A stretch of DNA of 64,000 nt, taken from NCBI RefSeq assembly GCF_000365145.1, contig NW_008481797.1, positions 1,798,001 through 1,862,000 on the forward strand. Direction: 5' to 3'. The notes below the pieces were generated by a model. It was not told the DNA's origin. It did not search any database and worked only from the letters and a program-made list of their open reading frames with translations. Shown piece by piece: positions 43,801 to 53,787 of the stretch (position 1 is its first letter; the number at the start of each line of letters is the position of its first letter). The position numbers and the translations under genes were made by a program. The stretch is from Cyphellophora europaea CBS 101466. Taxonomy: Eukaryota > Ascomycota > Eurotiomycetes > Chaetothyriales > Cyphellophoraceae.

Positions 43801-45717
43801 CTAGGAGGTTCTCTTTGCGATGTTGTGTCGGGCTACCCAGCTACGGGCACGCTTGCCAAAGATGTACCTGGACTTGATCAGCAAAGGCCGGCTGCATTCA
43901 GTTGCGCGCTCGACTTACATTGGAATAGTGACAAGAGTGCAGGCGACCGTGATGCCTCCAATGGTGAAGAAGCAGTCGCGCACGCCTTGAACGGCGATCC
44001 AGTTGCTAGTTGGCTGTTAGTGAAATGCTCTAATAGAATCAATTCGTTCAAAAAACTCACTTGATGTAGAACGTCATGCCGAAAGCGAACATGTTCTTGA
44101 CAAAATTCATGGCTGCGAAAGCCTCGCCGGCCTGCTCACGATGGCAATCCACAACGTAAGCAACCACACCGGTGGTGCCTAGCTGGACGCCGAGATTGAT
44201 GAGACCCATGCACACCACCACTGAGACCGGCCATGGCTCCTGGGCGTACGCGCTTTGGCCCCAGCCAAAGAAACCGGTGGCGGTGAAGACAAGGTAGGTG
44301 CACATGATGGGCAGACGGAACTCGGGCTCGAAGATACCCTTGTTGCGCTTAGACATGCGCTTGACGATGCCGTCGATCGTAGGACCAGCGATAAGAGTGC
44401 CGATCACAGACGCAACGAACGATGACAAATTGGTTGCGCCGACCTGGCTGACCGTGAAATTGTAAGGCGGCGCTGAGAAGATTTGAGAGAGCGTGATGGA
44501 AATGCCGACCAACCACGAGATACAAGTGGTGAACAAAAGCGTCGCCCATGCCACAGCAGGGGACGCGAGGAGGAAGAATGGTCGGAACGTGGTATCAACA
44601 ATCGAGATGTGGTTAATGTAGCCGGACCACGGCCGCATTTCTTGTGCCCAGGTCATCTTGGGCTCGCTAGAGACGCGTTCGGTGGTAGCGCTGGTAGTAG
44701 AAGTAGCGCCCTTCTCGGAGTACTCCAACTGATCGTCAACAGATTTCTCGACATTGTGATTTCCAGTATCGATGTTGATCGTGTGATGACGGACAAATGC
44801 TGATTCGGGCATCCAGAAGAAGGTCAGAATAAGCTGCAGGACAAAGGCACCTCCCATTGCGTGCATGACCACACGCCAGTTGCTGGCTTGCATGATGGCT
44901 CCAGCAATTGGTGTTGCAAGATTGATGCCACCCAGCACACCCAGATTGAACACGGCTGTGCGGTAACCGCGCTCGTGGACGAACCAGATGTCAGCGATGG
45001 ACGCTGGGATCAATGCCTCCATAGGGGCCATGCAAAGACCCTGAATGACACGGGCAGCTACGAAGTTGCCGAAGCTCTTCGCTGATGCTGCCCAAAAGCA
45101 GGTCACGGCAAGGCCGACAGACGTAATCAGATAAACTGGCCGCTTGCCAAACTTGACAGCGAGTGTGTTAAACAAGAGCGAGCCGATGGCAATGGCAGCG
45201 ATAACACCGCCCTGTGCACCAGCGACGAAGTCGGTCAGGGAAACTCCCCATTCTTCCGCCAGAGGCACGAAGGCGGCGCCTAGAAGAGGACCAACAGCAC
45301 CAACGCAGCCGCACCCATAGCTAAAACATAACAGTCAGTGACCTGCAAGACGGTCGGACGGGAGAAGGAAATGTGGCCAATGCAATTGTTGCCAAACACG
45401 GGAGATTTTTCCACGGCGGTGGGAACTCGGAAAAGGTCAAACTTACGCAAAGGCTCTGGATTGTGTTAGCAGATGCATCCGGGCGTACTTCTGTCGACTT
45501 ACACAGTGAACAATTCTTTCTTCCACCGCGGCCAATTATAAGGATCATTGGGAGAGTCGCTGGGCTGAGGAACGAGGACGATCTTCCCAGAAGCATCATG
45601 CTTCAATAGGTGAGGGTCGACACCAGAGATATTCTGATCCTCGCGCCCAAGCTCATTGAGAGGTGCCGTACCGGGCACATGCTCGAGCTTGTTGTCTTGA
45701 AGAACTCCGAGAGGCAT
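43801..45717 (-). CDS. MFS drug/solute transporter with a microexon
   Basis: Five exons, 45717..45503, 45455..45447, 45320..44061, 44005..43919 and 43867..43801, encode 545 aa. All donors are GTRAGT and all acceptors YAG. Joining gives 'ELFTVAFAYGCGCVGAVGPLLGAAF' across the microexon and 'FYINNWIAVQGVRDCFFTIGG' and 'TIPMYIFGKRARSW' at the end, which are typical family text. The N-terminus has the 'PSDSPNDPYNWPRWKK' motif preceding helix 1, found in fungal DHA1-type major facilitators of the HOL1/allantoate-like branch. About twelve helices are expected, with a hydrophilic central loop (residues about 240-290). The substrate is unknown. A TATAAAGG box lies about 100 bp upstream of the start. 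Confidence 0.88.
45447..45455 (-). other. 9-nt microexon of the MFS gene
   Basis: The exon is AGCCTTTGC, preceded by a TCCAG acceptor with a GCTAAC branch site and followed by a GTAAGT donor. It contributes the residues Val-Ala-Phe and two bases of the next Ala codon. The flanking introns are 47 and 126 bp. Skipping it would keep frame but delete three residues at the start of helix 1. Confidence 0.8.
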
Positions 45718-45816
45718 GTTTTGATAACCTTAGATGATGGCGAGATACAGGTAGCAGGCAAAAAGGAGGAGTTGATAAGTGAAGCGGTGCAGTGGTTCCG
45801 ACACGGTTGATCCCTA

Positions 45817-45824
45817 CCTTTATA
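45817..45824 (-). promoter_or_regulatory. TATA box of the MFS gene
   Basis: TATAAAGG on the minus strand lies about 100 bases upstream of the ATG at 45717, a usual position for a fungal core promoter. Confidence 0.5.
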
Positions 45825-46871
45825 GATTGGCGCGCAAAGTTCTCCGCCCGCCCCGTACCAAAAGCTGGAGGTAGGTGGGTCCTTGGTGCTGGGGGTTCAA
45901 GTATTGGAGATTCTCACCGCTTGGCCTGCCCTCTTAGAGGGTCTAGATTTCGGCAGCGCTCTTCCGCACTAGGCATCGTGCCTGTGCATGACCTTTCTGA
46001 CTTGCTGAAGCCTGACCTAGGTTTCCATGAACTTCACAGCCAGCTGTTTGGGCCCGGATTTTCCCCACAGAGGCTCTCGTGGAGATCGTGTTGAAGGGCG
46101 ACGATTAAAGCTCCTTCGTGGGGTTATGGGGCTACTCCGCTCTCAAAAGAATTGCCGGCTTTCGCTAGCTTGCTTCTGGTGAATGCCTCCATCAACGACA
46201 TCATTGGCTGGAGCCGTGATATCGACGGGAAGCTCCTTTCGTGGTTAGAACTCTGGAAAACGCCCATTAATGTGGGTGTACAGCACGATTGGCGGTTTCA
46301 TGGAAGTTGCAAGTATTTACGTCCGGCTTGTGTGGACACGTGGACACCAATGCCATGCAGCTCGCTAAGCACTTGAGATGAGCAAGCCGGAAAACAAGAA
46401 GCTGGCCGGCGCTCCGGGAATGGGAATTTTCCAACGGGCTGCGAGCCTGCGACAGCGTCCAAGGTTCGTGAAGTGCGCCTGGTCTGGGGACTGGGGATAG
46501 CCCCACGATATTGGATAGCTAGGTCTGCGGGGCCTAATCGGATCGCGTCCAGCGCAGTCGCGTACAGGTTATCGGGTGCGTACTGGTCTGGAATGGTTCG
46601 AATGTCGTTGAACGGAGCGGAAATGGAATCCGCGACAACGACAATGAAGATCAAGGCGACAGGACGGGTACGGGAGAGACTGGTTCGACTAGCTCGACTA
46701 AAGCAAATGTCTTGGCACTCTGACAACTAAAAGCCTAACTCCTATCGATAGAGCTTCGGTGGACTCCACTGTAAATATGACAGTGAGGGATTCAGACGGC
46801 GGTGTATTGACTCACATTGCGTTCTTTGAGAAGCGCTGGCGCCGGCGAGCAGCTACAGCAGCTTCGAAAAT
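45825..46871. promoter_or_regulatory. Divergent promoter of MFS transporter and OTCase
   Basis: About 1 kb separates the two divergent starts. No own gene is supported. Arginine-linked regulation of the OTCase gene would be expected from knowledge of the pathway, but I cannot point to a specific site. Confidence 0.45.
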
Positions 46872-47903
46872 ATGAAGAAGCCCATCGCGACCCTGGCGCG
46901 GCCGCTACAGAAGCGCGCCCTGTCCACAGCTACCAAAACACCTCGACATCTTCTCTCCATCTCCAATCTCTCAGCCACCGAGCTCCGTACGCTCGTCGAC
47001 AATGCGACAGTCCACCGTGCCGCCGGCATCGACAACTTCCCATTCTCTCCTCTTGCCAACTCCCTCTCCCGCAAGAACATAGCCCTCATGTTCTCCAAGC
47101 GCTCCTCCCGCACCCGTGTCTCGACCGAGTCCGCCGTGGTAGCCCTCGGCGGCCACCCCATGTTCCTCGGCAAGGAGGACATCCAGCTCGGCGTGAACGA
47201 GTCTCTCTATGATACATCAAAAGTAGTCTCAAGCATGGTGTCCGGCATCGTTGCCCGCGTCGGCCCGCACTCAGACGTCGTCGGTCTGGCAAAGGACAGC
47301 TCCGTGCCCGTCATAAACGCGCTCTGTGACACGTACCACCCGATGCAGATTGTCGCAGATTTCGCTACGCTGACACAAACATATGGCGTGACGGCGGATA
47401 AGCTGTCAGGTCTGAAGATCGCGTGGGTAGGGGATGCCAACAACGTGCTTTTCGACATGTGCATCGGTGCGCGGAAGCTGGGCGTCGATATGGCCGTGGC
47501 GACGCCCAAGGGTTACGAGATTCCGCAGAAGATCAAGGACGAGTTGCGCGCCGCAGGCAGCGGCGCTTTGACCGAAACCAATGTTCCGGAGGAAGCTGTG
47601 AAAAATGCAGACGTGATCGTCACCGACACCTGGGTATCAATGGGCCAGGAACAGGAGATGCAGAAACGACTGAAAGCATTTGCGGGATATCAGGTAACGG
47701 AAGAGCTGGCGATGAGGGGCGGTGCAAAAGAGGACTGGCGGTTCATGCACTGCATGCCGCGGCATCCAGAGGAGGTCAGCGATGAGGTATTCTATGGGAA
47801 GAGGAGTTTGGTGTTCCCGGAGGCGGAAAATAGACTATGGTCAGCGATCGCCGTATTAGAAGGCTTTGTTGTCAATGGCGGGGAGATCAAGAAGACTGCA
47901 TAA
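46872..47903 (+). CDS. Ornithine carbamoyltransferase, mitochondrial
   Basis: A single exon encodes 343 aa. It makes citrulline from ornithine and carbamoyl phosphate in arginine biosynthesis, in the mitochondrial matrix. A basic presequence (MKKPIATLARPLQKRALSTAT) precedes the enzyme. The carbamoyl phosphate site SSRTR is at 78-82 and HPMQ at 156-159. The ornithine-side 'DTWVSMG' loop is at 252-258 and HCMPRH at 293-298, with the reactive Cys of the family. Length is as expected for fungal OTCase (argB, ARG3 or arg-12 in various species). All key residues are present, so it should be active. The gene has no introns. Confidence 0.96.
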   Translation: MKKPIATLARPLQKRALSTATKTPRHLLSISNLSATELRTLVDNATVHRAAGIDNFPFSPLANSLSRKNIALMFSKRSSRTRVSTESAVVALGGHPMFLGKEDIQLGVNESLYDTSKVVSSMVSGIVARVGPHSDVVGLAKDSSVPVINALCDTYHPMQIVADFATLTQTYGVTADKLSGLKIAWVGDANNVLFDMCIGARKLGVDMAVATPKGYEIPQKIKDELRAAGSGALTETNVPEEAVKNADVIVTDTWVSMGQEQEMQKRLKAFAGYQVTEELAMRGGAKEDWRFMHCMPRHPEEVSDEVFYGKRSLVFPEAENRLWSAIAVLEGFVVNGGEIKKTA

Positions 47904-48113
47904 GAAAAGACAAGTTCATGAGCCTGAAGCAACGACTTTCCTCTCGGAACGATGCAGAGTCTCTTCGAAAGGAGGCTTTCCACTACCCAGCTTTGCTTCA
48001 AGGAATACGTCGAAGCAACGGACATATTTTCTGGGACAACCTCTCTTCGACATCACCACGCCCAGCGCGCCACAAACTCCACTGACACTATCAGCATCCG
48101 TTTCCTGTGCGAA

Positions 48114-48800
48114 TCACGCCCCACCCACACCATCAACCTCTTTATCTTCGTCTGCGCCACCATCCCCACCTCGATCATCAAGCTTCATGCCCACACCGCC
48201 TCCCTCCCCCTCCGCCCCTCCGTAAACCGAATCCATCACCATCCGCCAAACCCCCAACTCCTTTTTCCCCGTCCCCTCCACGCTCATCATGGCCCACTCA
48301 AGAGCGTTGCCCACCTCCACGACGCCAGCAACACCCCGTTGCCCCCTCACGAACTTGTACTCCACCCATCCTTGCACGTCAGAGTCGTCGATACTCTGCA
48401 CGTGCCGATCGCCGCTCGCGACTTTGACGAGGCGGATGCCCGTCCAAGTGAGGGCGCGGTTGAGGGCTTGGACTTTTGAGGCGTGGTTGGGGCGGTGCGA
48501 TCGGTGGAATGGGAGTGTTGGGGAGAGTGGCGATGACAGCGACGAGGACGAGGAGGGGGAGGAGGAGATGTTGCGGTGATGAGGGTGCGTGGCGGGTAGA
48601 GAAAGAGGTGCGGAGTCAGGCAGAGACACAGGCTCGGGCGAGATGGGGGTGGGTTTGATTCGCTTGCGGCGTTTTTGCTCGTGACGCGAGGCGGCAGAGA
48701 TGAGGGTTTCTTGTTCGCTTGAGGATGTCGGTGCGGATGCGGATGAGGCTCGCAGGGTGTGGTCCGGGTCAGGGTGTCTGGCGGTGCGTTTCACTGCCAT
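48114..48800 (-). CDS. Conserved-looking hypothetical protein
   Basis: A single exon encodes 228 aa from an ATG at 48800. The N-terminal half is Ser/Pro-rich with a basic cluster (KRRKRIK) that could be a nuclear localisation signal. Residues about 107-195 look folded: 'SKVQALNRALTWTGIRLVKVASGDRHVQ' then 'WVEYKFVRGQRG' and 'ALEWAMMSVEG'. The last 35 residues are Gly/Asp/Glu-rich. It converges on OTCase with about 210 bp between the stops. I do not recognise the family. Confidence 0.5.
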   Translation of the reverse strand: MAVKRTARHPDPDHTLRASSASAPTSSSEQETLISAASRHEQKRRKRIKPTPISPEPVSLPDSAPLSLPATHPHHRNISSSPSSSSSLSSPLSPTLPFHRSHRPNHASKVQALNRALTWTGIRLVKVASGDRHVQSIDDSDVQGWVEYKFVRGQRGVAGVVEVGNALEWAMMSVEGTGKKELGVWRMVMDSVYGGAEGEGGGVGMKLDDRGGDGGADEDKEVDGVGGA

Positions 48801-49702
48801 CGTGTTCGTAGAGAGTGGTGCTCAGCCAGGGTGCGCAGAGAATTGGAGAGGGGAGGAGCAAATGCAAAGCCAAGTAAGTAATGATGCTGGTGACCTGGCG
48901 GGTCGTCGCGCAGTTGCGGAGAGGTGAGTCTAGAGTAAAATCAAGGTGAAGTCAGCAAGGCAGGAAGTGATTGAACGGTCATTCCAGTTCAACCAATATA
49001 TTGGCTGCTGGATTCATTCAAATATCTGTATTCGTGGCAGCTCTGCCTTTCGTACAATTGGGCTTACGACCGTCGAGATGATGAGCTCTCGTCCAATCCG
49101 CCATTGATGTAACAATCTCTCCACAATGATCTGGTATGCACCGGCGGGCCTCTCTGTATATCGCTTCCGATCTCTCTGGCGTTCCCACAATAGCCACCGT
49201 GAAAATTCCTCCTCTCTCCGCGTTGACGACTCGGCGAGGCCCGGCGACTCTGTCATCCCCTTGGCCGGCATCACAACAGTAGTTTATCGGTGGTAGCCGA
49301 ATGGCTGTGAAGAGTTCTTAGGCTGAGATCCAGATTCCGGCTTGTCTGTCACCCCAAAGGATGAAAAGAACAGTGCCATGCTGGTTTCATGGTATAGGTG
49401 CTTGCCTCAGCCTGCCATTGACAGGCCGAAGCTCTGCCTCCGATGGCGAGCTGCCTAATGATGTGGTCAGAGATGGTGTAGGTGATGCATATGGTTGTGC
49501 AGGAGAATTCCATGCCGCAGAATATATCATTTGACCATTCGTGGACCAGGCAAAGCCAGGCTGAGAGTCAAACGAGAGCCTGGAGCTCTGAACTTCGACG
49601 ACCGGCTTCTTCAGATTGACAGCCGTCACCTAGCAGCAGCGTGAGAGACAGCTTGTTGCTACCTTGAGTGTTTAATAGTTCTATCCTGGAGTCGGAGCTT
49701 CC
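48801..49702. other. Intergenic region with one open exon-like frame
   Basis: A minus-strand frame at 49387-49629 begins right after a CTAG acceptor-like site and reads 'QPGFAWSTNGQMIYSAAWNSP', which has coding flavour. No upstream ATG exon that joins it in frame could be found, so it is not called as a gene. Confidence 0.3.
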
Positions 49703-49984
49703 TCAGGTCGGCTCGCTTGCAGATTTCGAGTCGTTGCTATCCATTGTGGTGGATGACGAGCTCCGAGAGTCAGGAATGCGAGGAGCTGCGGCGGCAAGCT
49801 TCTTCTGCCTCTTAGGACTCCATTTCTCTTTCTCGCCAACGAAATAGAGCTTGTTGGCGACGTAGCTTGCGTTTGATGACCCAGACTTCTTTAGAGTTGA
49901 GATGGAATAGACGGGCTCTCCGCACATCTGGTCCTCGATCATTTCGAGGCCGTTTCGACGTAGCTGATTCTTGAGATTCGACAT
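49703..49984 (-). CDS. Small hypothetical protein, 93 aa
   Basis: The ATG at 49984 opens a 93-aa frame. The first 60 residues could fold ('LRRNGLEMIEDQMCGEPVYSISTLKKSG' followed by 'ASYVANKLYFVGEKEKW'). The remainder is basic and then Ser/Asp-rich. It lies about 530 bp downstream of the kinase-vWA gene on the same strand. I do not recognise it. Confidence 0.45.
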   Translation of the reverse strand: MSNLKNQLRRNGLEMIEDQMCGEPVYSISTLKKSGSSNASYVANKLYFVGEKEKWSPKRQKKLAAAAPRIPDSRSSSSTTMDSNDSKSASEPT

Positions 49985-50512
49985 GTTTGTGTGTGGTGGT
50001 GATGCTAGGGTAGCATCGGAAGAGGTTCGGGACAAGCGACATATGTAGGTGAGAGGTATATGTACTTGCAGGACTTATCACGTGACTCAGCAGGGGCTTC
50101 TCGCCGGCGAAAACTTGGAATCCAAGGAAATAATTCCTTGCCACTAAGCCTTTCATGAGACTGCAGATCAGAGCTTTCGCATTCGTTCCACAGCTAATAC
50201 TTTGATGCGGTCACCACATACTCCGTCATGCAGCTGAGGCGAGTGTCTGTTCCTCTTCGCTTCGACCGGATACCCCGGAAGGAAAGGCACTGACGAAGGC
50301 GAAGCGTACAGTCAGGTAGGTGAAAGTCATGTTCCTTGCTACCCTATGGATTGTCGTATTCCGCTTAGCACGTCTTCACGCCAAAGTGCAGGTCACTATC
50401 AGATACCAAAACGCCATCAACTCCATGCTCTAAGCAAATTCTCATCGAATGATATGGCATCAAGTCCAACCAATCACAAGTGGGCAATACTCCCGACGTG
50501 TCTCGAATCATA

Positions 50513-53177
50513 TCACCCGTCGAGCCATAGGTCCTCGTCTATCGCCTTTGAATCATTGACCTCGTCCCACCATGGCTCGATCGACCCTAGCAGCATCTTT
50601 AACACATTACCATCTGCCGGCTCGAAATCTACAATATCTTTTGACACGGCATAGCTGTGCTTGAGCCCTTCGTCCAGGAACCGCAGCCGCTTCGTTCCGA
50701 CTTCATCGTTGCCGAATTGGATGAATGAAATGCCCACTCGATGTTCGTCTTCGTCCTTCAGGTCGTGGAGCAGCTGAATGATAGGTTTTGAGACTTTGCT
50801 GTGGGGAGGTGGCTGCCATACGCCATCGGTGAAGACGAAATAGCTGCATTGCTTTGGCAGCTTCGGACTCTGACTATTCAATTTCAGGGACAGCCGCTTG
50901 CTCAGCGAGCCATCATAGCCCCTTGCCACTTTCAACCGAGTTGCGTATTGCTGAAACAAGTCGCCGAGTCGCTTCTGAGGGTTAGTCCTTGTGGTAGCTG
51001 CAGAGCGGCGAAGCTGGACCCCTTCTACTAGCTTTGTGGTATGCTTTGCTTGGAAAGATTTGCCATCAGACATCAAGACGACTTCCATGCCATCCTCATC
51101 ATAGTCTTTGATGGCGTAGGCGAGGGTTCTCAGAAGGCTGACTACCTTATCCCAATGCGCGTGCATGCTGACTGAATCATCGATGATAAAGACCTGTCGT
51201 GTCAGCAAACGCGTGTGGGAAGGAGGAGTTACACTCTATTTGGAAGCTTACAAGATCGCGGTCAATGAGAGGTGCGAGAAGTGTGTCCAGGTTGTTTACA
51301 TCCTGTTCGTGCCTGATCTTTTTGTTATAACGCCATTTCTCCAGTTCCTCTACGGAAATCGAGGGCGGCTCATCTTTTCGCGTCGATTGTATGGGTGTGG
51401 ATTTGGGACGCTGCACCTGGGAATCAGCCCCCTTAACCCCAGAATCAATGACTGGTGGACTTTGCGGAGACCGGGGCGATAAAGGTGTCAATGCAAGAGG
51501 GCTTGTCGGGACGTTTTCAGTGGGACCTCCCACAGCGAACACTGTGCCGGGTACAGTGCCATGGATGTCCTGTGGGTTCAATGGTGGAGGTGGTTCTGGG
51601 AGCTCATCTTGTGGTCGTGGGTTGTGGGTTTCGAGAATTCTCAGCGCTCTGTGAAGTACCATGGTACATGAAGCCCTTTCTCCTGAGGGGACCAACATAT
51701 CACGGTCGAGGAGTTGAACAATCTCATTGATCAAGATATTGCCTTGTCTGATGGACTGTAAGCATTCCTGATGTTGGTTGGTTACTACTGCGAGGACCCT
51801 TTGGCCGTCGTGGAAACGCGGTCCGTCATTCTGATCTTGCTGCGCTCGTTGGCGTTGGTACGCATCGAGGTAGACCAGCCCAAGGACGGACCACGTGAGG
51901 GCCTCACTGAAGATGCAACCAATCGACCATATATCAACCAATCGGGTAACATCCAGATGCCATCTATGGGCCCAGGGTTTACGAGCAGTTTCAGGCGCTC
52001 CATAAATACTTGTGCCATGTGGATCTGACGTGGTAGCGTGTTGGCCGCGGTCATTCAATTTGGTAACACTGGCAAGCCCAAAATCAGCCAGCAGGAAGCG
52101 GAAGGGGAAGGAAGATTCGGGCTGACTCCGGTCGCTGACGACGAGTATGTTGGATGGCTTGATGTCGTGGTGAACCCCTTGATATGCGGCGAAGCGGAGG
52201 GGCTCATCTTCGTGACCCAGCCTGTGGATGCGATCAACTGCCTTGAGGAGATCGAACAGCTTCTGCCAGAAATCCCATAACTCTACGAAGTTTTTGGGAT
52301 GTAGGCGCTTAGTATCGTGGAGGAAGTCATTGAGGTTTCCGCAGTCCGCATACTCCAAGAGAATGTTGTAGGATTGTGGGTGGCCGTCAGCGGTAATGAC
52401 GAAAGCGCCTAGATACCCGATGATAAGGTTTGGGTCCGGGCCGTCGTCCTTCCGGAGCTTGTCAAGCGCTGTCACCTCGCGCTCGTACAGTCTCTTTGCA
52501 TCTTGGTTCTTGTCGACTGTGAACCTTTTCACGACAAAGACGTTGTTAGCTCGATGGTTCTCGACGCTGGCGGCGTCAGGCCCGGAGTGCCAGCGCGGCT
52601 TGATGTCGTTGTACCCATCGTGTACCACAACTCTGAATACGTACGCACTCACTCCTTCTCCAATGAATTCTTCGGTCATTGGCAGCACCAAATTCTGATC
52701 GACAAAATTCGGGATATCGTCGTCGATCCGCAGTGGACAGAAGCTTTGTTGCTGATAACGAAATCTTTTGTAGTCTTCCCCGGTCCCTGGGAAAGCTTTC
52801 GGTGGCTGCTCGTGGAAAGAAGAAAGGGTTTCATCGCCTAACTCACCATGGTGTCGATAAAATTCCATGATGTGATGTCCCAGATCGATCGAGATGAGTA
52901 TCGCAAAGACAACGCAACACTTGTGATGAATGGCCCTGGCCCTTTTCTTGTCCTGAGACGACTGGTAGTCGTGGTGGTCTCCCAGAACAGCCTCGAGCAA
53001 ATCCTGAACTCTCTCCTGCGATAGATATTCTCTCAAAGGCGCACGGGGTACAAAATACCGAACATGTTGCGTCTGCGATGGATTTCCACACCAGCCAGGG
53101 AGCCGATAATCGCGCAGCCATTTTTGAAAGTCGACGATAGGTTGCTCCATGCGCTGGGGATACAAGAGGTCAGCCAT
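50513..53177 (-). CDS. Protein kinase-vWA domain fusion
   Basis: Two exons, 53177..51252 and 51193..50513, encode 868 aa. The 58-bp intron (GTAAGC donor, GACAG acceptor) joins 'LAPLIDRDL' to 'VFIIDDSVSM'. Residues 40-110 form a helical N-terminal region often seen before kinase domains in filamentous fungi ('YFVPRAPLREYL', 'CCVVFAILISID'). The kinase has a glycine loop (GEGVSAYV, 173-180), VVKRF with Lys 217, HHDIKPSN (catalytic Asp 338), DFG at 365-367 and GAPE, so it looks active. A disordered linker with DELPEPPPP at 524-532 follows. The C-terminal vWA domain has an intact MIDAS motif DDSVS (647-651) and 'YFVFTDGVW'. A stress, defence or incompatibility role is inference; the substrate is unknown. 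Confidence 0.85.
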
Positions 53178-53787
53178 TTCGAAAGCGTGCGGGAGCAAGA
53201 TAATTGCCGAGCCCCGGGGCTGCCAATCCGTCTTCTCGACCGTCAGTCGTCTCTGTCGTGGTCAAATCGGCTTCGAAAGAGTCTCCGATTCCGAAACGAC
53301 CAGCCACGTTGACTGTGGTGCAGCAAGCAGAGCGTCAGGGAGAGCCAGTGAGATTGGAAGATGCCTGTACACAATCAAGCACTGTGTTGGGCGGCAAGGC
53401 CTCTTTTGAGGCTGTGATTATCGGAGCTATGACGGCATCCCACGCCTGAACCGCGCAGCTTTCTGGGCGAAGTCCCCAAAGAGAGGGTGGCGTTGCGGCT
53501 GCACCAAAGCTGTGTACTCATGGATGTCTCTCTGATAAGGCTAGCCTGTGCTGCAAGCCGCCCTGCGGTTACCCTGCCATGACTCACAGGCGCACATCCC
53601 AATTGGCCATTACTGCTGTGCACCCATCTTCGGGGCCGTCTGCAGCTCCCCTGATGCTCCAAAAGTCCAGCCTGCCAGAGCACGCGCAGGTCGACCTCCA
53701 CGACCAAAGTCTCTCCGATTTTCACCCTTCTGGATCTTCGGTGTTGCTCAGCCTAAAGTTCTCCAGCCGTCGCCTCTAAGCTACAGT
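53178..53787. promoter_or_regulatory. Kinase-vWA upstream region
   Basis: This 0.6-kb region lies between the kinase-vWA start and the 3' end of the CorA-like gene, both on the minus strand. No gene is supported. Confidence 0.4.

Noticed and set aside
43564..44064. Plus-strand open frame of 166 aa
   Set aside because: It overlaps the last two exons of the MFS gene, whose joined text is clearly family-like.
49387..49629. Minus-strand frame reading QPGFAWSTNGQMIYSAAWNSP
   Set aside because: It has an acceptor-like start but no upstream exon with an ATG that joins in frame; mentioned in the intergenic entry only.
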